DNA from: Symbiodinium natans
Lineage: Eukaryota > Sar > Dinophyceae > Suessiales > Symbiodiniaceae
Direction of reading: 5' to 3'
DNA length: 64,000 nucleotides
NCBI GenBank assembly: GCA_905221605.1
Contig: CAJNDS010002359.1
Span: 181,501-245,500, forward strand
Part shown: one piece after another, positions 32,265 to 41,070 of the stretch
Layout: every line of letters begins with the position of its first letter
How positions within the stretch are numbered: position 1 is the first letter of the stretch
Program-made: the position numbers and the translations under genes
The notes under the pieces: generated by a model
Told to the model about the DNA's origin: nothing
What the model saw: the letters and a program-made list of their open reading frames with translations, nothing else
Database searches by the model: none

Positions 32265-32535
32265 CTCATAGGCCCTATATGTCCGAAGCTGCTGGCAGTG
32301 TGTTCGAGTGCAGGCTCATGCAGGGCCGAGGTTTGACATTCTTGCCAAAGTGATGTCCCGCTACAAGTGCTCGCCACATGAGATCACAGACAGGGGTGCC
32401 GCTGGGCTCGCTCAGCCCTCGAGGCTTGGCTTTTGGTGGTTGCCAACTTTCCTTGCGAGCTTGGACAGCGGGCACAGGCCTGGCGGGGTGGGCGTCGGGC
32501 CATGGGGAGGCATAGGGAGATCGATTTTGGTTCCG

Positions 32536-35271
32536 TCAAGTCAAGTGATTCCGTGGGAGACTTAGCGCAAGGGAGCTGTGATGCCTCAACCGTCCCACTC
32601 CCCTCCGGAAGTGTTGCGTGCATGGGCCGTGTCCGGGGGCTGGGTGGACGTCGTACGCCAGGCGGTGGGTCCCTAATGTTGCCTCCACTACGGGGTGGAC
32701 ACGAGGCGGCGCTACTTCCTCCAATCCTGTGGGCAACTTGACTAGTGGGAGTCGTCGCCAAGCATTCGGAGCACTAGGACACCCGGCCGGCACAACCGCA
32801 GGATTTGTCGTTGCAAGCTCCTTCCTCAGTGGTCCTCTCTCCCGCGTTGGGGTGCCGCAGGGTGTTCGTGAAACGTCCCGTTTAGCTGCCGGAGGTGGGC
32901 TGACAGCTGCCGCAATGGAGCCCCCCGCGGTCCGAGGCTTGAGCCATGGTGTATCCCACCGCTCACCATGGCGCGCGTTGGCGACAGCCTCGCTTTGGGC
33001 TGGTGACTGCAGCGGCGTAAGCACCTCGACTGCAGTAGCAGCTACCACGTCGGGACTGCGACTACTCGCGGGCACAGGGCTGTTTCCCGGAGAGTCCACA
33101 TCAATCGCAGTTTCGGAGGCAGTCCTACCCGTACGAACAGGTAGGAGGTGAAGACTGCGGGGGGCTCTCATTCTGCCGGCCTTGTGTTCGAAAGCCGGGT
33201 CAGCACGTTGAGCAGATCCCCGTTTGGGCGGCGTCCGAATGTTGGTATCCCCTAGCAAGCAGGTGAGGTACTGGGCGACCCCATCTCCTTCCCTTACCGG
33301 CTGGAAGGGGACGCAATACACAGCATTGGGCAAGGGCTCCAGGACGAAGCCGCGCTTTTGCAGACTAGCGATGGTGCCCGAAAAGGAGTTGGAAGTGAAA
33401 GAGGGGCTCCCCCATCCTTCTTGCTTAAGTGTGCGGTAAAGAACTTCCCGCTTGTCTCCCCAGGTGGCCTTCAAGGCCCACGCTTGATGCAGGGGTGGGG
33501 CTTCGAAAAGGTCCAGCCCTACTTTGCGTTCCGCAGGCAGCACGATGCTGGCTACTGTTCGTTCTCGGAAGGCTTGCTTGTGTAATGCCTTTGCAACGCC
33601 AGGGCCATCCATGCTCCACAAGCTGGCTTGTGTGCGCACATATTCCGCGCATTCAATCAGGCCTCCGGTTGCGCAGGCCGCCATTTGGAAGCATGCACCT
33701 AGACCATCAGAGTAGTGCGGCGCCACGAAAACCAAAGCCCCAAGTCCTCTCGTGAAGGAGGAGGTGGCTCGGGCAAACCCTGCCTCGCTACTAAACAGGA
33801 ATCCAGAAGCCCGACAAGTCACAAAGACACCTATCCCAAATGTGGGGCCAGTGGAGCAAGCCGTGGTGATAGCGCCGAAGAAGCGTTTAAGGGACCCTAT
33901 GTGCTTCATGAGGAAGGTCCGAAACGTCACAAGGCTCCAAGTGGTGGGCGCGCCAGTCAGCGGGAAATCCGGTGCGGTTTGGCAGGCTTCCAGTAGGCTC
34001 ATATCATCCTCACCCAGTGGGTCTGCGGGGAGACTCGACTGCAGCATAAACTTCATTTGAGTAACAAGCCTGGCATACTGAGAGACCATCCCGATAGGGG
34101 AGTCAGGATAAACCTGGTGCCCGAAAGTGAGCACAATGTCCGCCAGGACCATGCTGAGGTCGTAGCTTCTGCCTAGTTTGGTTTGGGTCTCATCCTGATC
34201 TGGCACCCGTACCCAGCGGCACGTTTCCATCCACCTGCCTGCAAAGCTACGCAGTGGCCGCCCGAGCAGGTGCTGCAACGTGGGACCTGGTGGCATAAGT
34301 AGCCGAGGGACCCCGCCTGTCAGCTCGAAGCGGCACGCCTCCGAGTACCGACATGCATATAGAATGGCAGCAAGCTCAGGAGGGAGGCGCATGGATGAGC
34401 AGAGCGAGAGGTTGATGGCCGGTCCGACAATGGCCTTCAGCCCGGCGGCCTGCATGACTGTCTCGGCTTGCTTCGGTTTGACGATGCTCATACAGAGAAT
34501 CGAATCCAGCATCGAGACGGCTGAGAACAACACTTCTGACGCTCCAGAGGAACGGTGGGGATTGCCCCAAGAGGGCATCTCGCCTTGCCCCTTTTTCCAC
34601 GGGACGGAACTTTGGGCCACTTGCTGCAAAAGGGCCGCAGGCAAGGTGGCTGGCGTGTGGAGGTCGGCAGGGACCGCATTGAGACCACAAGTCTTTTGCT
34701 CCAACAACTCCGTGACGAAGTGGTAATTGGGCCGCGATCCTCCAGCGGGCTGTCTGTGGTCGCCAATCATGACATCGAGTGCATGCTTGATGTGCGCCAA
34801 GACGGTGTTGGAGCCCGGTGTACCCAATTGCTGGGCTTCATCTCGGAGGAGCAACTCAACGTCCTTTAGACGATTAGTGAGCTGCGAGTAGGGAAAGCTA
34901 AGCCTTGCCACAATCGTACCATGCGTCGTGGCCACAAGTAGCCCCCGGTACAAATCGTGCACATCAAAGGGGAGCTTATGTGTGTCCTTCTCCTTGTTGC
35001 CCGGTATGCGAACGATGCGGCTGCGAACAAATTCATTGCTAGCATTCGTGAGCCTATCAACCGCCTCGACATAGGCCCGAACCGATTCATTACCATGAGC
35101 GGTGTACAGGGTGAGCCGGTTCGTCAGGCACGCAAGAAGTACTCCTAGAAACGCGCAGGATCGTGTCTTCCCGCTGCCAGGCGCCCCCGTTATGAATACA
35201 GAGGTACGGTGAGCGGCCAGGCCGTACGAGCACGCTCCCAGCAGCGCTGCCAGGTGTCCATCCGCCCCCAA
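32536..35271 (-). CDS. superfamily 1-like helicase with long C-terminal extension
   Basis: This minus-strand frame of 911 codons opens with VFITGAPGSGKTRSCAFLGV. Walker A is GAPGSGKT (35162-35188). Walker B is LLLRDEAQQLGT (34823-34846, a DEAQ box), and MIGDHRQP (about 34745-34770) is helicase motif III. These are the ATPase motifs of SF1 (UPF1/Pif1-like) helicases. The C-terminal RecA lobe is less clear (SPIGMVSQYARLVTQMKFML may be its start), and the final ~250 residues are Pro/Ser/Ala-rich and disordered. The upstream coding lies in other frames (changes near 35270 and 35430), so this is part of a larger broken protein. It would act as an ATP-dependent nucleic-acid helicase if intact. Confidence 0.65.
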   Translation of the reverse strand: MGADGHLAALLGACSYGLAAHRTSVFITGAPGSGKTRSCAFLGVLLACLTNRLTLYTAHGNESVRAYVEAVDRLTNASNEFVRSRIVRIPGNKEKDTHKLPFDVHDLYRGLLVATTHGTIVARLSFPYSQLTNRLKDVELLLRDEAQQLGTPGSNTVLAHIKHALDVMIGDHRQPAGGSRPNYHFVTELLEQKTCGLNAVPADLHTPATLPAALLQQVAQSSVPWKKGQGEMPSWGNPHRSSGASEVLFSAVSMLDSILCMSIVKPKQAETVMQAAGLKAIVGPAINLSLCSSMRLPPELAAILYACRYSEACRFELTGGVPRLLMPPGPTLQHLLGRPLRSFAGRWMETCRWVRVPDQDETQTKLGRSYDLSMVLADIVLTFGHQVYPDSPIGMVSQYARLVTQMKFMLQSSLPADPLGEDDMSLLEACQTAPDFPLTGAPTTWSLVTFRTFLMKHIGSLKRFFGAITTACSTGPTFGIGVFVTCRASGFLFSSEAGFARATSSFTRGLGALVFVAPHYSDGLGACFQMAACATGGLIECAEYVRTQASLWSMDGPGVAKALHKQAFRERTVASIVLPAERKVGLDLFEAPPLHQAWALKATWGDKREVLYRTLKQEGWGSPSFTSNSFSGTIASLQKRGFVLEPLPNAVYCVPFQPVREGDGVAQYLTCLLGDTNIRTPPKRGSAQRADPAFEHKAGRMRAPRSLHLLPVRTGRTASETAIDVDSPGNSPVPASSRSPDVVAATAVEVLTPLQSPAQSEAVANARHGERWDTPWLKPRTAGGSIAAAVSPPPAAKRDVSRTPCGTPTRERGPLRKELATTNPAVVPAGCPSAPNAWRRLPLVKLPTGLEEVAPPRVHPVVEATLGTHRLAYDVHPAPGHGPCTQHFRRGVGRLRHHSSLALSLPRNHLT

Positions 35272-35284
35272 AAGGTATCACAGA

Positions 35285-35881
35285 GGCACGTAAGGAAGGC
35301 GGGACCAACCGCGAGCGCAAAGATGCTGGCTCGAGTCCTCGGATCGTGTTCGTTGCTCAACGAGTCATGGGACAGGCGTAGACGCTCCGCATGCCACAGC
35401 GCAGGAGTCCGGGCGTCCTCCTGGCGGGCAGCGGAGAGTCAGGCAGCGTGACTAACACGCCACTCAGCAGCGTCGGCGTCCATTCTTTGCGATATGTTTG
35501 TTCCTCCGCAAGCCAAAGGTTTAGGAAGTTTTGCAAGGTGTTGGAAGCCCCCGGACCCGTAGTAGGCGATGTCTGCGCAGCTTGCGTTGCGTGCGTGCCT
35601 CTGAAGACTTGGCAGACCTCCGGGTGGATGAGCTGTGCCCATGCGTCGTGCCAGTTCCCTCTCACCACCAGCCCGATAACGAGGACAAGCACTAGATCCG
35701 TGAGAAAGCCCGGCAACCAATGTGGCTGCCGGATGGAGTCTTCTAGCGGAACGCCCAAGGCAACATGTTGCCGTTCCCTAGGCATGTGTACCCAAAGCGG
35801 GGTAGAGGCACCTCCGGGCAGAACTTCAAGCTGGCTGACTCTCGGCAATGAGTCGTTGCGCGAATTGGTTGTGCTGTTCAT
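35285..35881 (-). CDS. segment of the giant gene upstream of the helicase, frameshifted
   Basis: From 35881 to about 35440 one frame encodes a segment with a hydrophobic stretch (FLTDLVLVLVIGLVV, possibly membrane-associated) and TLLSGVLVTLPDSPLPAR. From about 35430 to 35285 the natural-looking sequence continues in another frame (HDSLSNEHDPRTRASIFALA, then VGPAFLTCLC). Together they bridge the serine-hydrolase-like segment and the helicase. A coding gene with small indels explains this best. No domain recognised. Confidence 0.45.
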
Positions 35882-35925
35882 CAGTCAAGAGCAGGGCAAT
35901 GGTTATATTGACGGGCTGCATGGCC

Positions 35926-37020
35926 TTACTTTCGCCAGGGCCGGTGGAAAGCTTTTTCGGGGCCTGGAGCTCTATAAACATGCCTGGACATCCGCCAACT
36001 CCGGTGCAAGGAGCATGACCGACGCTCGTGGGTGAACTCGATGGAGATTGTATGCGTGCCGGGCTTTATCGCCACAGGGGTGGCGGCCCGCTTGACCGCA
36101 GCTTGCTCTGGGTAGTGATACTGTTCCGAGGGCCCCTCCTCGATTTCTGCTTCCGAGGCCATGGCTAAGAACTGATAACCCAGCATGTCAACCAGGCGTT
36201 CTAACGACAGGTGGGGGAGCCACATATGCAGGACAAGCTTCATCGTGGGACCAAGTTCATGATACGGGGGCGGCAAATCAGCCAGATGCGGCTTGGCATC
36301 CGTTAGGAGGACTTGGGTACAGTCGTTACGGAGACTGGTAATGCTCCGATTCTCAGCGGAAGGTATCCGGAGAAAGGCCTCCAGATCGGAGCGCTTGATT
36401 TGCCGTCCCAGCACGGAGTTGCGATCCATCCGGGGGTCGGCCAGGCCACAAATCTTTTCAGTCAACTCCTTATGCACATAATCCCCCGGCGTGAGTTGGA
36501 ACAGCTCTTCACTTTGGACAAAGTGACCATAAGAGTGCCCACCACTCCCAAGCGACTCAGGTCCAGTGAAGTAGTAGAGACGCGCTCCCGCGCCAATCGC
36601 TTGCATTCTTGCTGCCTGGCTGGGCCGGAAGATACAAAGCTCGCTCTCATGATGGACAAGACTAACAGCGTGCCGCAATTCCGAACCAGTATATAGTGGC
36701 ATGGCAATGCCGCCCAAACGTGCCTTGATGTGGACAAAGTCGCCCTTGCAGTCAGGAAGCTTTTGGCGCTCATGCCAAGCGATAGCCACAGCAGCTCCCG
36801 TATACGACCCCGCAGAGAAGCCCGTAACGCACAGTTTGCACTCGCCAGCTCTTCCCGCGGCGAGACCCACATGCATAGCGGTCAGCGCAGCAGTATGTGG
36901 CATGTGCAAGTGGGCTAGGGCCGGGCACATTGTCAGAGAGGCTTCTCCCGAGCTGATTCTAGCACGAACCGCGCTGGCAGACCGCATCCTTCGACCTGAG
37001 GGTACAGGGCACGTGCCCAC
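35926..37020 (-). CDS. serine-hydrolase-like segment with GFSAGS elbow
   Basis: A minus-strand frame of 364 codons; real coding probably starts near 36950, where the upstream frame ends. It contains LCVTGFSAGSYTGAAVAIAW, a G-x-S-x-G nucleophile elbow between a strand and a helix, as in alpha/beta hydrolases. HHESELCIFRPSQA and GDYVHKELTEKICGLADP follow. A plausible acid/His pair cannot be assigned by eye. It is sandwiched between two large segments on the same strand that seem to be parts of the same protein. Lipase, esterase or acyltransferase activity is possible, or the fold may be used structurally. Confidence 0.5.
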   Translation of the reverse strand: MGTCPVPSGRRMRSASAVRARISSGEASLTMCPALAHLHMPHTAALTAMHVGLAAGRAGECKLCVTGFSAGSYTGAAVAIAWHERQKLPDCKGDFVHIKARLGGIAMPLYTGSELRHAVSLVHHESELCIFRPSQAARMQAIGAGARLYYFTGPESLGSGGHSYGHFVQSEELFQLTPGDYVHKELTEKICGLADPRMDRNSVLGRQIKRSDLEAFLRIPSAENRSITSLRNDCTQVLLTDAKPHLADLPPPYHELGPTMKLVLHMWLPHLSLERLVDMLGYQFLAMASEAEIEEGPSEQYHYPEQAAVKRAATPVAIKPGTHTISIEFTHERRSCSLHRSWRMSRHVYRAPGPEKAFHRPWRK

Positions 37021-39659
37021 AGCTGGGCGGCTTGGGGCAGGAGCAGCAGTGCATGTGCGGCATTTCCGCTGGTCGAAAGCAACAACGGGCGTTGTGTGTC
37101 GTCATATCGGACTTTTTTGCCCTGGTTGTCCCGGACCGTTTCCATTTCTAAGCCAGTGAGCGCATAGGAATTGGCTGTGTGAATGATGCTACCCGACACA
37201 GTGGAGGGCGGCGCATTCTCGGCCTTCCCATGCATCCCGCTAATGAAGAGCGACCGACATTCCCCTGAGGGGGTTAGGTGAGGCTTTGGGGGCGGGTACT
37301 GGTAGGCAGGAAAGGCGAAGGCTGCCAGGGCTTGTTGCACACGCATTGCAAGTCCATCATCCCAGTATTGACTGAGGCCCAGCGGCGTGACCTTTATGTC
37401 TGCAGCAAAAAGGGGCCACGGCAGATCCACCTGGGCCAGCCAAGCATGCGCAGCGGCGGCAAGGAGAGCAAGCGGCCCAGTGGGGGTATTGGGTCGACTG
37501 CGCCATTTCGGGGTAGCCCTGCAGGAAGATAGGGCATCTTTCTTCCAAAACATGAGGACCCCAGGGAAGAGCTGGAGCCGCACTGGTCCACTGCCCTTTT
37601 TCCCAACAGAGGCCCACAGAGGGACGGTGTCCCCGTTGCCCCAGACCGACTCGGGTAGAGTAGGCAGCCGCAACACACTCCCCCACTGCGGCAAGATGTT
37701 TTTGCCTTTGGCACCATATCCATGCACAAACGGAGGGGGTATAACCTCGGCGTATCGGTTCGCCATGAATAAGTCAGGACCAGGTAGGATTGCCAATCGA
37801 GAGTGCGAGCCGCCATAACCCCTGAGCAAGGGAAGAAATCCCTGTTCATATGGGCCTTGCCCCCATGTTTTGACCCCTCTGACCTGCCTGACTGGGGAGG
37901 CGCCAAACTGGATGTCTGGCTCTGGCCGGCCGGCAGTAAGGTCGGCCGCTTTCCACGCAACTTCATGTATGTATCTTCCTAAAAGCGCCCACGCAAACAC
38001 AAAGTCAGAATGCTTATGAGCAGTGGTTCCGGCAAGAGGGGTGTTGCGTAGACATTGCCGAAAATGGATTTGGTCCAACGGCACCTGCTCATGCATACCA
38101 GGCAATGGAGTGGGCACTTCACTGGGCATGATGACTAGCTGCAGGGCTCGGCTTAATGCAGCACCAATGGAGGTCACCGCACCAGCGACGTTGCTAGGGA
38201 TGCAAAAGCGAGGGGGCCGGGGAGTTTTGCCGTCCGGAGCATTCGGGTAGAAGATGACCAATCCCCCATTTGCTTCAAGCTGGTCCTCGGACGCACAAAC
38301 CATGCCAATTGAGTTTGGCGAGCGGGCCCCACACGGTATGGACCCGTCCGGCGAGCAACTCCACGGCGAGGCTGGAAGCGAGCCACAGGGCTGTGTCTCG
38401 TCCGTCTCGACTTCCATGCTGCCCAGTGACTCCGTCGAGAGAGTGTTGGGCAGTAGATCGAGGACTGCAAACCTTCGCAGCTCTTCTGCTTCCCACCTGG
38501 CAGTGAACAAGGTGTCATGGTCGAGCAGCATCAAGACCACCCCTGGCGCAAGGACTCTGAGGACTGCCAGAATTTCGGGCCCCGCCCACGTAAAGTGCAC
38601 AGAAGCTAACCCCGCTTTCTTGGTGTTTACCAAGATGGGAAACCATCTCTCTTTAAACGGGCCTTCCCACTGCATGCGTGCCACTAAATGCCGGACAAAG
38701 TAGGGAAAATGCGGAATAGACAAGAAGCAGCGACTGTCCGTGACTAAGAGCAGGACATGGGCGCCTGCGGCCTCAGCAGCCCGGAGCTGTGGAAGTAGGC
38801 AGCCGAGTAGTGCAGTGTAGTCGATCTCTGGGTGGAGACCTTGCGGCTCAGGCGGTTCGCCGGAAATGGCTCCAGAGGCCAGTCTCAATGGCAGGACGCC
38901 ACTAGGGGCGGGCTCAGGGAAGTTCTGATTACTTTCTAGTGCTTGCGCGAGATCCTCAGGCTCCGGAGGCCCCGGCGCATGGTCAGGACTGAGAGTGCGA
39001 AGCTGGCATATAGCCTGCATTGCGGTCGCCGCAAGGACCTGTGGACCTGGGTAGCTAGGGACCTGCCACGGTGGCAGGTCGGCTGCAACTGGCGCGAGAG
39101 GTGGCCTCTCACGTGGAGGTCGCGGCTCAATACTACTGACCGCACCCACTGGGTATTCGCCAACACGCGGAGGAATCGGCGGTGTGGGAGGGCGAGGACA
39201 ATTGTCCGGCCAGCAGACCCTGGGTGGACTAGGTGATGGAGTTTGCCCGGGCCCGGGAGACAGGGCTGCCTCCCTACCCACTCCTTGTTCGGTGACAACA
39301 CTCGCCCAAGGGGGAAGGTCTATCGCGTCAGCAGGCAAAGCATGCGCGGACACCGCTCGCCCCATGAGGGCACTGCTATGCAGCATGGTGCCGACGCCTG
39401 GCCTCCATGCATGCAGGAGAAAACAGCGAACCGTGGGTTGCTGGGCAAAGCAGACGGCGTTGCTGTTTCTCAAAAAGGCAGAGTTGTCCAGACACAACAA
39501 AGGTTGTATTTCCGGCGGAAAGTATCGGCACCAACCGGCAACATCGAGTTCGTGAGGCAGGATGACGCCGGCTTGCATCTGCCTGGTCATCGCAACATCA
39601 CTGGTCCCTAAAGTGGCAAGTGCAGTGAGTTGCCCTCTCCTGGCAACGTGAACCCAGCA
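36933..39659 (-). CDS. large ORF of unknown function, 5' end cut by the Copia element
   Basis: The frame has its first ATG at 39588-39590 but remains open and protein-like up to 39659 (HVARRGQLTALATLGTSDVA precedes that Met). It is therefore cut at the left border of the Copia element and does not start there. It has a Pro-rich linker (residues about 110-230 from the Met), then a globular region with HVLLLVTDSRCFLSIP, VVLMLLDHDTLFTARWEAEE (a D-x-D motif like that of glycosyltransferase A folds) and SEDQLEANGGLVIFYPN. More globular sequence follows to the end. The DHD plus GGLVIFY blocks hint at a nucleotide-sugar-transferase-like fold, unproven. The downstream protein continues after a frame change near 36950. 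Confidence 0.55.
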   Translation of the reverse strand, partial: CWVHVARRGQLTALATLGTSDVAMTRQMQAGVILPHELDVAGWCRYFPPEIQPLLCLDNSAFLRNSNAVCFAQQPTVRCFLLHAWRPGVGTMLHSSALMGRAVSAHALPADAIDLPPWASVVTEQGVGREAALSPGPGQTPSPSPPRVCWPDNCPRPPTPPIPPRVGEYPVGAVSSIEPRPPRERPPLAPVAADLPPWQVPSYPGPQVLAATAMQAICQLRTLSPDHAPGPPEPEDLAQALESNQNFPEPAPSGVLPLRLASGAISGEPPEPQGLHPEIDYTALLGCLLPQLRAAEAAGAHVLLLVTDSRCFLSIPHFPYFVRHLVARMQWEGPFKERWFPILVNTKKAGLASVHFTWAGPEILAVLRVLAPGVVLMLLDHDTLFTARWEAEELRRFAVLDLLPNTLSTESLGSMEVETDETQPCGSLPASPWSCSPDGSIPCGARSPNSIGMVCASEDQLEANGGLVIFYPNAPDGKTPRPPRFCIPSNVAGAVTSIGAALSRALQLVIMPSEVPTPLPGMHEQVPLDQIHFRQCLRNTPLAGTTAHKHSDFVFAWALLGRYIHEVAWKAADLTAGRPEPDIQFGASPVRQVRGVKTWGQGPYEQGFLPLLRGYGGSHSRLAILPGPDLFMANRYAEVIPPPFVHGYGAKGKNILPQWGSVLRLPTLPESVWGNGDTVPLWASVGKKGSGPVRLQLFPGVLMFWKKDALSSCRATPKWRSRPNTPTGPLALLAAAAHAWLAQVDLPWPLFAADIKVTPLGLSQYWDDGLAMRVQQALAAFAFPAYQYPPPKPHLTPSGECRSLFISGMHGKAENAPPSTVSGSIIHTANSYALTGLEMETVRDNQGKKVRYDDTQRPLLLSTSGNAAHALLLLPQAAQLWARALYPQVEGCGLPARFVLESAREKPL

Positions 39660-39669
39660 GATATCTCAA

Positions 39670-41070
39670 ATGATGTCGCTGGTGCAGCAGCTAGTCCAGG
39701 ACCGGACAAGTGCTGAGAAGAAAGGCAAAGGAGCTGGTAGCTTGAGTAGCATCAGTGACAGCGTGGACCATGCCATGGAGGTTGATGATGGGAACGGCGC
39801 TCCTATCAGGAATCCTAAGGCAGACTCATATGTGCCGAAGTTGCCCATGTTGGATGGTGGACGCATGAACAAGGGTCGGCGTGCCGAGATCGAAGCATGG
39901 GTTGAGTACCTTGAAGTGTTTTTGCCATGGATTGCCTTGTTTGATGATAGGATACCGTCGGAAGTGCAGGCTTGTTTTGTGAAAGACAAGCCAATCCTGA
40001 ACAAAGACTTGGCGAAAGGAGAGAGCATTAGGAGTACCAGAGTGTTCCTTTACCTTCGGCAGTCCTTTGCGAACTTTTCCCGTGGGCTTGACATTTTGAA
40101 GCAAGTTGAGCGTGAACAGCTTGGTGTTCCGGCAGGCTATGAGGCGTTGAGGCGCTTGCATCAGGATCTGTCGGTTTGCTCGAGGATAGAAGCCTCGACC
40201 TTGCGAGAAGAGATGTTGAGATACCAACCCCCTGCCTCTACGAAGGATCGTCCTTTGGAAGTGTTTCGCAGCGTGCAGGTTGAGCTTGCAAAGTATGGTC
40301 GACTTGTTGCTGCGTTCCCAGACCTTGCGTTGAGTGAAGCGGATCAGAGCATGATTGTGTTGAAAGGTCTTGACGCGGATGTGAAGAGGTACATCTTGTT
40401 GCATGCGAAGATTGACTCCATGAGCGAACTTGAGACTGCGATCAAGTTCTACGACGCAAACATCAAGATCCTTACCTTCGCTGATTCCGGGCGAGGTCGA
40501 GACCGCAGGAACAACAACGACATAGCGAATCCGCTGAACTTCAAGGGCGATGGAAAGGGGAAGGACAAGGGGAAGGACAAGGGGAAAGATAAAGGAAAGG
40601 ACAAAGGGAAGGACAAGGGAAAGGACAAAGGTCGCTCAGGAAAGGACAAGCGTGACAAGAAAGGGGAGAAAGGTGGAAAGGGGAACGCTACTCAAGACCC
40701 TGGGAAAGGGGGCGGTGGTAGTTCTGGTAGTGACCCAAAGCACGACAAGCGTGCCAACGTGAAGTGCTACAACTGCAATGAATTGGGGCACTATTCAAAC
40801 CGATGCCCCAAGAAAGCGGCCAAAGGTGTGGCGGCAGCAGCGACGCTTCTCGAACCGCAATTGGCGGCTTTGACCTTGGAGGGCCCGCACGTGTTTGCAG
40901 CGGCAGTTGGTTGCGAGTTCTTTGATATCGCTCAGGGAGATTCCGACAATGAGTCGAGCTTGAGCGATGGTGATTGGGAAGCCTTTGGAAGGTCGTGGTT
41001 GTTGGAGAGACCCCCGTTGAGCTCGAGAAGGCCCCAGTTGAGCTTGGAACGTCGCAGCTTGGAAGCCTAG
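39670..41070 (+). CDS. gag: Copia Gag with CCHC zinc knuckle
   Basis: 466 codons from ATGATG at 39670. Residues about 60-270 are the helical capsid-like region (MLDGGRMNKGRRAEIEAWVE, LYLRQSFANFSRGLDILKQV). Residues about 295-330 are a GKDK tandem repeat (12-bp units, 40550-40640) that is strongly basic. Residues 366-379 form the knuckle C-x2-C-x4-H-x4-C (CYNCNELGHYSNRC, 40765-40806). The frame stays intact and ends at TAG 41068-41070 within a 63-bp repeat. The polyprotein frame overlaps it by 97 bases in the -1 frame, the usual Gag-Pol arrangement. Confidence 0.85.
   Translation: MMSLVQQLVQDRTSAEKKGKGAGSLSSISDSVDHAMEVDDGNGAPIRNPKADSYVPKLPMLDGGRMNKGRRAEIEAWVEYLEVFLPWIALFDDRIPSEVQACFVKDKPILNKDLAKGESIRSTRVFLYLRQSFANFSRGLDILKQVEREQLGVPAGYEALRRLHQDLSVCSRIEASTLREEMLRYQPPASTKDRPLEVFRSVQVELAKYGRLVAAFPDLALSEADQSMIVLKGLDADVKRYILLHAKIDSMSELETAIKFYDANIKILTFADSGRGRDRRNNNDIANPLNFKGDGKGKDKGKDKGKDKGKDKGKDKGKDKGRSGKDKRDKKGEKGGKGNATQDPGKGGGGSSGSDPKHDKRANVKCYNCNELGHYSNRCPKKAAKGVAAAATLLEPQLAALTLEGPHVFAAAVGCEFFDIAQGDSDNESSLSDGDWEAFGRSWLLERPPLSSRRPQLSLERRSLEA

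Noticed and set aside
35391-36035. Plus-strand frame of 214 codons
   Set aside because: Antisense to the giant minus-strand gene segments; no independent motif.
39590-39669. 5' LTR of the Copia element
   Set aside because: The sequence directly before Gag is coding for the interrupted minus-strand gene and shares nothing with the probable 3' LTR.
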